A stretch of 64,000 bases of DNA. Source: Trueperella pyogenes (GTDB taxonomy: Bacteria > Actinomycetota > Actinomycetes > Actinomycetales > Actinomycetaceae). Shown piece after piece: positions 8,336 through 15,906 of this stretch. The notes beneath the pieces are model-generated. The model made no database searches, had not been told where the DNA came from, and was given only the letters and a program-made list of their open reading frames with translations. The position numbers were made by a program, and so were the translations under genes. Numbering within the stretch: the first letter of the stretch is position 1; every line of letters starts with the position of its first letter. The DNA lies in contig NZ_UHHW01000002.1 in assembly GCF_900460345.1 (NCBI RefSeq), forward strand, positions 1,302,001 to 1,366,000. The letters are read 5' to 3'.

Positions 8336-8945
8336 CACAGCTGCGCCGTTTCCTCCCGGTGCCCTGTTTCTGCAGGCCCGGCGCGCGCGTCTTCTGGCGC
8401 TCCTCATCGTCGGCGCGACTGCCCTCTTCTTCGCACTGATCCCGGTCTCCTACGGGATACCTCCGCTCAACAATGTCAGAGAGACACCGGTTTACCGCGT
8501 GCTGCCAGCCATTCTCGGGACGTTGTGCGCAGCCAGCGTCAATCCTGTCGGGTCTGATCAAGAGCTTCTGCGCGGTCGCCGCGCTCGCCGCCTGCGCAGC
8601 TACCTGCCTTTCTCCTTTTTGCTCCTCGCTGTGCTCAGTATCTTCGTCGCCAGTCTGATCTTTTCTTTTGTTTACCCAGACCAGGAGGTACCCAGGGTCG
8701 TCGCACCAATGGTGACGAGTACGGTTATTTTTACCGCCATAGGGATAATCTCAGCCTGTTACTTATCGGGAGCGTGGCAAGTTCTCCCTACAGCAATTGT
8801 TTTCCTTGCACTCGTCGGCTTTGGATTTCGCACTTTTATGCGTCCGTACGCGTGGAATATTTTCTTCCACGTATCGGCACCTATTGTGCTGGCAGCATGT
8901 GTGCTAAGCGCATTGGCCTTCCTGGCACTCAGGCATAAGTACTAA
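8316..8945 (+). CDS. ABC transporter permease, six-helix, small
   Basis: 209 residues from ATG 8316, overlapping the ATPase gene by 20 bases. After a short N-terminal arm there are six hydrophobic segments (about 25-48, 60-80, 98-122, 132-156, 160-180 and 188-207) with few charged residues between them, the layout of a minimal ABC-2 permease. No close family is recognised by eye. Its coupling to the ATPase gene makes it the probable membrane partner. It ends just before the converging ribF gene, with no strong terminator between them. Confidence 0.75.
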   Translation: MRHSWDSTAAPFPPGALFLQARRARLLALLIVGATALFFALIPVSYGIPPLNNVRETPVYRVLPAILGTLCAASVNPVGSDQELLRGRRARRLRSYLPFSFLLLAVLSIFVASLIFSFVYPDQEVPRVVAPMVTSTVIFTAIGIISACYLSGAWQVLPTAIVFLALVGFGFRTFMRPYAWNIFFHVSAPIVLAACVLSALAFLALRHKY

Positions 8946-8967
8946 CGGCCACAACGCGCCATATTCG

Positions 8968-9951
8968 TTAACGCGCTGTCACGTCCTGCGGATTTACTCG
9001 GTAAGAGACTGGCACACCGAGGATCTCCGCAGTCCGCCGCAGGTCTTCATCCATCTGCGCTTGCAGCTGTTCGACCGATTCCATCTTCATCATGGGACGC
9101 ACGTAATCGACGAAGTCGATTGCGATCTCCTCCCCGTAGAGGTTGAGATCGCTCCGTCCAAGGACGTGCGCCTCAACCGTTCGCACGTCGCCATCGAATT
9201 GCGGGTTCGTGCCGATCGAAATCGCTGCCGGAAGGTGAACGGTTGCTGTGGAGTTAGGCACCCTTTGGACTACCCAGCCTGCATAGACGCCGTCGCGCGG
9301 AACTTCCCCGACGCCGGCGCCGGGCAGGTTGGCAGTCGGAAAGCCGAGTTCACGCCCGCGCTTGAAGCCGTGCTCAACGACCCCGCGCAACCGGTGCGGG
9401 CGCCCGAGAATCTTGGCTGCCTTGCGCACGTTGCCCGCGTCGAGTAGCTCGCGAATCCACGTCGAGGAATACCGCCGCCCGGAAGCTCCGCCGAGATCGT
9501 CGATAAGAGTCACGTCTAGCTTGGCCCTCCCATACTCGAGGAGGAACCTACCGTCTCCCGCGTTGTCCTTGCCGTAGCGCACGTCTTCACCGACCACAAC
9601 CGCAACCGCCGCAAGCTTGCCGATCAGCTCCTCATCGATAAACGCCTCGGGCGTGGTCAATGCGTAGTCGAGGTCGTACTGCTGCACGACGACGGCGTCC
9701 AACCCCGCTGCTTCCAAGAGGTCGAGGCGATCTTCGAGGGTGGAGATCAGCGGCAGGTCGACGTCAGGTCGATGGACGTGGCTTGGGTGCGGATCGAATG
9801 TAAGCCCGACGGAGACCACACCGCGTTGGGCACCCTGGCGCACAGTTTCGGCGAGAATCGCGTGGTGACCACGATGGACGCCGTCAAAAATTCCGATCGT
9901 CACAACGGACGGGCCGAGGTTGTAATCCTCGGCCGAGTGAAAAACCTTCAT
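8968..9951 (-). CDS. ribF: Bifunctional riboflavin kinase / FAD synthetase
   Basis: RibF phosphorylates riboflavin to FMN and adenylates FMN to FAD. The N-terminal nucleotidyltransferase domain shows IGIFDGVHRGHHAIL (GxxHxGH class) and a STWIRELL stretch near 165; the C-terminal kinase domain shows GRELGFPTANL and the expected FDG/VEAHVLGRSDLNLYGEEI region. 327 residues is the usual length. Its ATG at 9951 directly abuts the stop codon of a small Gly/His-rich gene, so translation is probably coupled. In related genomes ribF lies between truB and rpsO; here an accessory block separates it from truB. Confidence 0.97.
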   Translation of the reverse strand: MKVFHSAEDYNLGPSVVTIGIFDGVHRGHHAILAETVRQGAQRGVVSVGLTFDPHPSHVHRPDVDLPLISTLEDRLDLLEAAGLDAVVVQQYDLDYALTTPEAFIDEELIGKLAAVAVVVGEDVRYGKDNAGDGRFLLEYGRAKLDVTLIDDLGGASGRRYSSTWIRELLDAGNVRKAAKILGRPHRLRGVVEHGFKRGRELGFPTANLPGAGVGEVPRDGVYAGWVVQRVPNSTATVHLPAAISIGTNPQFDGDVRTVEAHVLGRSDLNLYGEEIAIDFVDYVRPMMKMESVEQLQAQMDEDLRRTAEILGVPVSYRVNPQDVTAR

Positions 9952-10167
9952 TTACTTCCCGCGCAGACCTAACTGGCGGCGCCCGCCGGAGATGTCCTCG
10001 GGTGCGTTGGGCGGCGTATTTTCCGTGCGCACGCCGTGGTGCTTGCCCTTGCCGCTACATCCGCAACTACCGTGGCCTGAGCGGCCATGCCCGTGTCCAT
10101 CACCGCAGCGCCCTTGGCCCTTGCCGTGTCCGCCGCATCCGCATCCGTGTCCATTCATATCCCCCAT
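9952..10167 (-). CDS. Small Gly/His/Cys-rich protein, possible metal binder
   Basis: 71 residues beginning MGDMNGHGCGCGGHGKG, with seven His and five Cys in the first 45 residues arranged as GH, CGC and HGHG clusters and Gly making up much of the rest. The C-terminal 25 residues are ordinary (NAPEDISGGRRQL). The ATG at 10167 follows the DUF2207 stop by one base, and GGGGGAG lies about 9 bases upstream; a second ATG at 10158 is possible. The stop is immediately followed by the ribF ATG. The composition suggests binding of Ni, Zn, Cu or Co, as in histidine-rich metallochaperones, but the exact family is not recognised. Low complexity raises the chance of a fortuitous frame, though tight coupling on both sides argues for a real gene. 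Confidence 0.6.
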   Translation of the reverse strand: MGDMNGHGCGCGGHGKGQGRCGDGHGHGRSGHGSCGCSGKGKHHGVRTENTPPNAPEDISGGRRQLGLRGK

Positions 10168-10168
10168 C

Positions 10169-11824
10169 TTAGCGGACTCCCCCGCCAGATCCGCCACCGA
10201 AGGAACCGCCGCCTCCGCCGAAAGAGGCTGAACCTCCAAATCCCGCTGAGGAGGCGCTCGTCGCACTCTCGACATTGTCCGTCAAGGTGTGGGAATAAAG
10301 CAGTGCCGTAGGCGTAATTGTCGTTGCGGTGGACCACCGGGGATCGACGAGGGCGAACTGTTCGGCGACCTCATCAGCAATGCCGAGGAAGCCCGCCCAG
10401 ACCATGTACTGGTCCCAGAGCATGACATTCATCGCCCCACGCTCGTTCAGCAAGGAGAAATCCATCAAGTAGTTCTTGAACGCGGTGATACGGTGGTGCA
10501 GACTCTGGCCACTAGCAGTTAGCCAATCGGAGGAGGTCGTCGTGCCGAGCGCCTTAACGTCCCGGCTAATCGTGTAACTGCGAGCGCTCAGGAAAGAGCG
10601 ACTGTGGTCTTCGGCATCCTCGCCCCACTCGTCGATACCGGACTCCTCATCGAGCTCAGCGAGGTAGGCGGATACATCACCGGCGTCGAGGATACCGTCT
10701 TTGGCCGCCTGAGTGAGCAGACGCCAGTAGCGCGCCTGTAGCGCCGTCATATTCTCCGGTGTCCCTACTATCACGAATGCATCGTCATTGCCCGGTACAG
10801 GGCGGAGCGCGCCCTGCCGAATCCAATCGAGCATGTAGGCAGTAGCCAGACCTGGCATCGGTTCGCTCACAAGCTCAACGACGTCCTCGAGCGGTCCCGC
10901 ATAGGGGAGATCTCGCCAGTATTCGCCTTTGCCCGCAGCACGCTTCTTGCTGAGTTTGACCAGGCCTTCCGCCTCAATGGCCTTCTCCGCGCGGCGCGTG
11001 CAAATGCCATGGACAATCAGCACTATCACACTGATCACTCCCAAGCCGCCAAGAATCCCAAAGATGATCTTTCCGCCCAAAGTGAGCTCACCGCTACGCT
11101 CCCAGTCCGAACCTTCCTTGGCACGCTTTTCCAACGACTCCGCGCTCTCGTCCAGGTGGGCAGCCGATGCAAACGGCGCGTCCTTAAAGACTGCCAGCAT
11201 GACCATATAGCGCTCGTCAGTGAGTGCCTCGTTGGTGGCGGCAGTCAGCGCGGCCGGCTCGATCGCCGTCGTGCCGCCGTAGCCAAAGCCCCACACGCGC
11301 GAATTATCGGATGTGTACTTGTGGCCAATTGCGTTGGTCAAGGAGATATGCGCGGAATTGGTCGGCGTCATACCTTTGGGGAGGAATTGCCAATAGACAG
11401 CCTGAGCGCCGTCGTTGAGGGTGTAGACGAAGTTCGTCACCGTGTAGGTCATAACTGCCGTATGGGTACCGTACTCTCCAAAGCCGAACGCGAGCTCGTA
11501 TCCGCCTTCCTTCTTCACGACGCCGGATTTGCCGGCTTTCTCCTCGCGACTGCGTTTGACCTCCCACTGGCCAATGTCGGTGAGCGGGACACCGTCGAGG
11601 ACGACGGAGAAATCGCGTATATCGGACTGGCCGAGGTTGGCGATAGAAATGTAGTGTTCGGTGCCTTCAGTCGCATCGAACGTGCGGGTATCGGTGATGA
11701 CGGCGCTACCGTCGGGCTGTATCTGGGCAGTGATATCGATCGAAGAGATCGTCGAGGCGTGGGCGGCAATTGGGCTAAAGAGGCTGCAGAAAACCAGGGC
11801 TACAACGGCAAGAGTGCGCTTCAT
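10169..11824 (-). CDS. DUF2207 family membrane protein
   Basis: 551 residues. There is an N-terminal signal peptide (MKRTLAVVALVFCSLFSPIAAHA), an extracellular beta-rich region of about 200 residues containing Tyr/Trp-rich motifs (EHYISIANLGQ, GAQAVYWQFLP), a membrane segment near 245-268 (IIFGILGGLGVISVIVLIVHG) and a cytoplasmic part. It ends in a Gly/Ser-rich tail (GGGGGSFGGGSGGG), typical of DUF2207 proteins. It overlaps lemA by four bases (ATGA), a common pairing. The function of this pair is not established; an envelope role is likely. Confidence 0.88.
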   Translation of the reverse strand: MKRTLAVVALVFCSLFSPIAAHASTISSIDITAQIQPDGSAVITDTRTFDATEGTEHYISIANLGQSDIRDFSVVLDGVPLTDIGQWEVKRSREEKAGKSGVVKKEGGYELAFGFGEYGTHTAVMTYTVTNFVYTLNDGAQAVYWQFLPKGMTPTNSAHISLTNAIGHKYTSDNSRVWGFGYGGTTAIEPAALTAATNEALTDERYMVMLAVFKDAPFASAAHLDESAESLEKRAKEGSDWERSGELTLGGKIIFGILGGLGVISVIVLIVHGICTRRAEKAIEAEGLVKLSKKRAAGKGEYWRDLPYAGPLEDVVELVSEPMPGLATAYMLDWIRQGALRPVPGNDDAFVIVGTPENMTALQARYWRLLTQAAKDGILDAGDVSAYLAELDEESGIDEWGEDAEDHSRSFLSARSYTISRDVKALGTTTSSDWLTASGQSLHHRITAFKNYLMDFSLLNERGAMNVMLWDQYMVWAGFLGIADEVAEQFALVDPRWSTATTITPTALLYSHTLTDNVESATSASSAGFGGSASFGGGGGSFGGGSGGGVR

Positions 11825-12381
11825 GACCAGCTCGGCATCTCGCTCTTCGTGGACGTGTTTTCGAAATATGGCTCCGTTGCGAAGCCGAAAAGGGCTCCCA
11901 CGATCATGGCAGGGAACTGACCCCGGTAGCGGTTGAGCTTGGTCACCGAGTCGTTGTAGAACATGCGCGAGTGGCGCACGTTGTCTTCAAAGCGCGTCAC
12001 CTCTTCCATTGCGGACTGGTAAGTTTCCGAGGCACGCAGCTGGGGATACGCTTCAGCGAGCGCATTGAAGCGGCCTAGCATTGTGCCGAAGGCCTCCTCG
12101 TCTGCCACGACGTCGGCCGGAGCCGAGGTGGGGTGCAGCGGTGCGCGCTCTTTGGTGACGGCCAACAGCGTGTCGGCCTCGTGAGCGGCATACTGCTTAG
12201 CAGCGGCAATGACGGACGTCAGCGCGTCCCAGCGAGACTCAATCTGAGTGGCAATCTGGCCCATCGCGTTGCGCACATTCTCCCGCAGGACAACGAAGCG
12301 GTTGTAGGTGGCAATCGCCCAGCCGGCAACTGCGATGATGAGGAATCCAATGACAATAAGGACAATTAGTGTTGTTGGCAT
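11821..12381 (-). CDS. lemA: LemA family protein
   Basis: 186 residues with a single N-terminal membrane helix (TLIVLIVIGFLIIAVAGWAI) followed by the long helical LemA domain: NRFVVLRENVRNAMGQI, RWDALTSVIAAAKQYAAHE and the YNDSVTKLNRYRGQFPAMIV motif that marks the family. It is predicted to lie in the membrane with a short outside end and an inner helical domain. It is coupled to the DUF2207 gene. LemA was first noted as an epitope source in Listeria; its biochemical role is unknown. Confidence 0.93.
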   Translation of the reverse strand: MPTTLIVLIVIGFLIIAVAGWAIATYNRFVVLRENVRNAMGQIATQIESRWDALTSVIAAAKQYAAHEADTLLAVTKERAPLHPTSAPADVVADEEAFGTMLGRFNALAEAYPQLRASETYQSAMEEVTRFEDNVRHSRMFYNDSVTKLNRYRGQFPAMIVGALFGFATEPYFENTSTKSEMPSWS

Positions 12382-12415
12382 ACCGTCATTATGTCATCGT
12401 TGGCGCGGCGAGGTC

Positions 12416-13459
12416 TCACAAGCGCGTGGGAGAACTCCCCTCGATAAACCAACAGTAGGTGAAGTTCACCCCCAACTCTTGGCCCAATTCACGCGGATGC
12501 ATCGTTTCCGGCTCGGTGACCACGAGCGTGCCGATCGAGGTCTCAAGCTCGTATTCCATGTGGGTACGGGCGAAAACTGACCTTATGATCCGCCCGGCAA
12601 GCAGCCCCTCCCCCGCGCGTGTGAGCTCGAGCGTCTCCGGGGGAAGGACCACATCAGCCCGACCCGCGTTGACCTTTTGGACAGTAGGCACACTCAGCCA
12701 AGTCCGACCGAATTCGACGTGGGCTACGCGTCCATCGGCGTCGTTGACCTTTGCAGACAAGATATTCGGGATGCCCATAATGCGGGCCGCGAAGACGGAA
12801 CTGGGCTGACGATAGAGCTCGGCCGGGCTCGCGCACTGCAAGATGCGGCCACGGTCCATAATTGCCATGGTGTCACCGAGGCGACAGGCCTCTTCGACGT
12901 CGTGAGTGACGTAAAGCGTGGCGAGGCGGTGACGGCGGGCCTGCTCGATAATGTCGGCCTGGATGGAGACTCGCAAGGTGGGATCGACGTGGACGAGTGG
13001 CTCATCCAGGAGGAGAATGCGGGGACGACGAACGAGGGTGCGTGCGAGCGCCACGCGCTGGGTTTGGCCGCCGGAGAGATGCTCCGGGCTGGCGTGGGCG
13101 AGGCCGCGAATGTTGAGCTGAGCGAGGGTCAGATCCACGAGGTCGCGGCGCTGAGAATCTGTCATTCGAACCTCGTCAAGACCAAAGGCAACGTTGTCCC
13201 ACACGTCGTGGTCAGGAAACAGGACCGAGTCTTGGAATACCGTACCCGTGGGTCGGCGGTGCATTGGAAGATCGTGGATCTTCTCGCCCATGATGATGTT
13301 TCCGGTGGAAGGTACCACGCCGGCGATGGCGTGGATGAGAGTCGATTTTCCACATCCCGAAGGCCCGACAATCGCGAGTACTTCACCTGGCTCGATCCTC
13401 AGCGAGACGTCCTCCAAGATTGGCGGTACGCTCAAATGCTCAATGACGAGCTCTTCCAC
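12416..13459 (-). CDS. ABC importer ATP-binding protein (FbpC/AfuC type)
   Basis: About 347 residues. Walker A GPSGCGKST, signature LSGGQTQR, Walker B ILLLDEP and switch His VTHDVEEA are complete, and a C-terminal TOBE-like regulatory domain follows (about 250-345), as in ferric-iron, phosphonate and sugar-phosphate importers. The GTG at 13459 is chosen because GAGGAGG lies five bases upstream; an earlier in-frame GTG at 13483 has no such site. It overlaps the end of the fused binding protein-permease gene by 28 bases, so the two form one importer. The substrate is inferred from neighbours (UhpT-like antiporter, two-component system): an organophosphate such as a hexose phosphate, with Fe3+ as the alternative. 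Confidence 0.9.
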   Translation of the reverse strand: MEELVIEHLSVPPILEDVSLRIEPGEVLAIVGPSGCGKSTLIHAIAGVVPSTGNIIMGEKIHDLPMHRRPTGTVFQDSVLFPDHDVWDNVAFGLDEVRMTDSQRRDLVDLTLAQLNIRGLAHASPEHLSGGQTQRVALARTLVRRPRILLLDEPLVHVDPTLRVSIQADIIEQARRHRLATLYVTHDVEEACRLGDTMAIMDRGRILQCASPAELYRQPSSVFAARIMGIPNILSAKVNDADGRVAHVEFGRTWLSVPTVQKVNAGRADVVLPPETLELTRAGEGLLAGRIIRSVFARTHMEYELETSIGTLVVTEPETMHPRELGQELGVNFTYCWFIEGSSPTRL

Positions 13460-15849
13460 AGTTTCCTCCTCAATTGGACCCACAGCACGCCCGCAGCGGC
13501 AACAAGGGCGACGATGAGCACCCCGGTCAAGATGCTCAAAGTGAAGGCTTGCCCGTCTTCTGCGGACGAGACGTGATCCAGGATAGTCAGCGGCACCAGC
13601 GACAGCTTTCCGCCGAGGTCGATAAAGAGCGCAGGAGCGCTTCGGGTGAGAACCAGCCCAGTCAAAAGTGCGACGGCGATGGTCATGGACGGGATCACCA
13701 CCGAAAAAAGCTCGCCTGCGATACGCAAGCGGTAGGCACCGGCGTCGCGCATGGAGGTAACAAGCGGCTCGATGCGCAACCGGATAATGACCATGACGAG
13801 GATGGCCATGGGTAACGCGAGCAGCAGGTATGCCAGAGCCACTCCGAAAATCCCCTGATATAACGAATCTACGCCCACTATGTGCGGCACAACGCTCTTG
13901 CGGCCAAAGCCCACCCAGTCACGATGTAACGCGGAAACGAGGACGCCCCCGGCAGTCTGCGCGGACAGCAAGAAGACAAGCGCTACGTAGACGAGAACAC
14001 GCAAGCTCCGCATGGGGAGAATAACGACAAGGCCAGCCAGGATGAGGGCAGTAGTAACGACGATAATGAGGATCGTCGTTGTAGAGGCGATGGCCAAAGA
14101 TGGCTTGAGCCCGGACATGTGAGAGGCGACAATTGCCACTAACAAGATGAGCGGCACTGCAAGCGCGAGGGACCCGGTGGCAAGGACGTTGATCGGGCGA
14201 TACGAAAGCGAATCGACGCCGATACGGCGGATACGCGCAGTGAGCGCCCGGCTGAGCGGTAGGGAAACTAGACCGGCAATGCCTATGGAAACGACGAGCC
14301 CAGCCGCTGCAGTCCCCGACCGACTCGTCTGCATACCGGTGAGTATCTCAGAAGCGAAATACTGGTGGGCTCCCCCGAAGACGAGAGTGAGCGACGGATC
14401 GGTCACGACGAGCAGGCCGACAACAGCTGTGGCCATAGCCGCCCCGCGCGCTACCTGCGGTGCGACGAATCTGCTAACAATTCTGTGCCAGCACATTCCC
14501 AAAGCCCGAGCTTCGAGGATATGGCGATCGCTGACTGCGGAAAGCGCAAGGATCGAGATAGCGAAAGCGATGGGCGTCATAGAAATTGCATTGGCGATAA
14601 TGACGATAGCGGTCCCATCCGCATCGAGCGCGAAGGGCGGATAGGTCAGTGCGAGCGCCCAGGTGGCCGGTGGGAACAGGAAAGGGGCGACGGCGAGCAC
14701 GGTGGTCAGGCGGCGCAAACGCCCAAAGCGGTATCCCAGCGCCATGGCCATACCCGACACCGCAGCAAGAGCTCCGGCGGCAAGTCCAACCGCTGCACTG
14801 CGCGGAAGACTGGCCAGATAGGGTTGATCACCGCCAAAGTAGACCTTTTCCCACAGCGCGATGAGTTCCGCGCGGTGCTGGCCAGCTTGCGAAATATTCT
14901 CACCAAAAATCGGAGTGGCAAAGCCATCCAACGTAGTGCGCAGATTGCCATCAAGCGTGGCCGAAGTCGGATACTGTAGGGAGGCTGCGGCACTCACCCG
15001 CTGGCCGGCATCGGAGATCGCGAAGGCCAGGAAGGCTTCGGCGACATCCGGGCGTTTGGTACCCTCCAGCACGCCCACCGAACCGATTTCAAAGCCAACA
15101 CCGTCTAAGTAGACGGGTCGCACCGGCTTGCCAGCACGCTGTTCAGCCAGGCAATACGGATCGAAGGTGACGGCGATGGGAAGCCGCCCACCCGCCACCA
15201 GCTGGGCCGGCACAGTGCCCGAATTGGTATAGGTACCCACATTCGCACCCACCGCGCTATAGGAGGCTCGCGCCGCGTCGCTGGAGCCGAGTCGCTCGAA
15301 CTGGCTCCACAGGAAGGTGGCCGCCGTTCCCGACGTCGACGGGTTGGGCATCGCGATCGCACGCCGATAACGCGGTGCAGTGAGGTCCTGCCAGGTGGCC
15401 GGGGCGTCGGCGTCGTCAGCCACGCACAAGCTCAGCACACCGCTATAAACGCCGAACCAACGCAGCTTCGGGTCTTTCCAACCGGCTGGAATGGCGTTGT
15501 CGGGCTCCACGCTCAGCGGACGCAGCAAATCGTTGCGGGCGGCTTCGGTATAAGCCTCGGCAGGGCCACCCATCCACAGGTCGAACTCGCCGCGGGATCG
15601 TCGAGAGGAAATGTGGGCGAGAGCCTGGGAGGTAGGCATGCGGACCACCAGAACGTCAACGCCCTGGCGCCTTTCAAACTCGTCCGCCACTGCCTCGCAG
15701 GCCTCTGCCTTATTTGAGCACAGCACCGTCAAATCCGGCACGCGATCGCGGGTAGTCAATAGCGCGCCGAGGACGCCCACCACAGCGACAGGCACCACGA
15801 TGAGCCATAAGTGACGGCGTAACCAGCGCGAACTCATAAGCAAAAGCAT
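13432..15849 (-). CDS. Fused extracellular solute-binding protein and double permease of an ABC importer
   Basis: A single polypeptide of about 805 residues. The first part has a membrane anchor (LWLIVVPVAVVGVLGALL) and then an FbpA/AfuA-like binding domain to about residue 345 (LTVLCSNKAEACEAVADEF, FDLWMGGPAEAY, RRAIAMPNPSTSGTAATFLW). The rest holds two successive FbpB-type permease halves, each of about six helices (about 360-560 and 590-800), with EAR/EAA-like loops such as ILEARALG and MRDAGAYRLRIAGELF. Binding protein and permease are normally separate genes, so this is an unusual all-in-one importer subunit, with the domain held outside by its own anchor. Possible starts are GTG 15858, ATG 15849 (GGTGG five bases upstream) and ATG 15837. 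All lie in or beside the terminator hairpin of the preceding gene. Confidence 0.85.
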   Translation of the reverse strand: MLLLMSSRWLRRHLWLIVVPVAVVGVLGALLTTRDRVPDLTVLCSNKAEACEAVADEFERRQGVDVLVVRMPTSQALAHISSRRSRGEFDLWMGGPAEAYTEAARNDLLRPLSVEPDNAIPAGWKDPKLRWFGVYSGVLSLCVADDADAPATWQDLTAPRYRRAIAMPNPSTSGTAATFLWSQFERLGSSDAARASYSAVGANVGTYTNSGTVPAQLVAGGRLPIAVTFDPYCLAEQRAGKPVRPVYLDGVGFEIGSVGVLEGTKRPDVAEAFLAFAISDAGQRVSAAASLQYPTSATLDGNLRTTLDGFATPIFGENISQAGQHRAELIALWEKVYFGGDQPYLASLPRSAAVGLAAGALAAVSGMAMALGYRFGRLRRLTTVLAVAPFLFPPATWALALTYPPFALDADGTAIVIIANAISMTPIAFAISILALSAVSDRHILEARALGMCWHRIVSRFVAPQVARGAAMATAVVGLLVVTDPSLTLVFGGAHQYFASEILTGMQTSRSGTAAAGLVVSIGIAGLVSLPLSRALTARIRRIGVDSLSYRPINVLATGSLALAVPLILLVAIVASHMSGLKPSLAIASTTTILIIVVTTALILAGLVVILPMRSLRVLVYVALVFLLSAQTAGGVLVSALHRDWVGFGRKSVVPHIVGVDSLYQGIFGVALAYLLLALPMAILVMVIIRLRIEPLVTSMRDAGAYRLRIAGELFSVVIPSMTIAVALLTGLVLTRSAPALFIDLGGKLSLVPLTILDHVSSAEDGQAFTLSILTGVLIVALVAAAGVLWVQLRRKLWKSSSLSI

Positions 15850-15876
15850 AGCTGCCACCGAAGTGACAGCTATGCT
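15845..15876 (-). terminator. Terminator of the UhpT-like gene overlapping the start of the ABC importer gene
   Basis: AGCATAGCTGCCAC (15845-15858), loop CGAA, GTGACAGCTATGCT (15863-15876), with one wobble pair. On the minus strand it is followed by a T-rich run (TTTTGCTT). It lies about 30 bases after the antiporter stop, and the candidate start codons and GGTGG ribosome site of the fused importer lie within or just after it. It can therefore act as a terminator/attenuator and may also hide the ribosome site. Confidence 0.8.
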
Positions 15877-15906
15877 CCCCCCCAGGGATCTGGCAAGCAG
15901 GGATGA

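Noticed and set aside
8946..8967. Terminator between the ABC permease and ribF
   Set aside because: Only a weak CGCG pairing is present in the 22-base spacer; not strong enough to list.
12416..15849. Firm assignment as a ferric iron importer (FbpABC)
   Set aside because: FbpA and AfuA homologues look alike at this level, and the antiporter and two-component neighbours favour organophosphates. Substrate left open.
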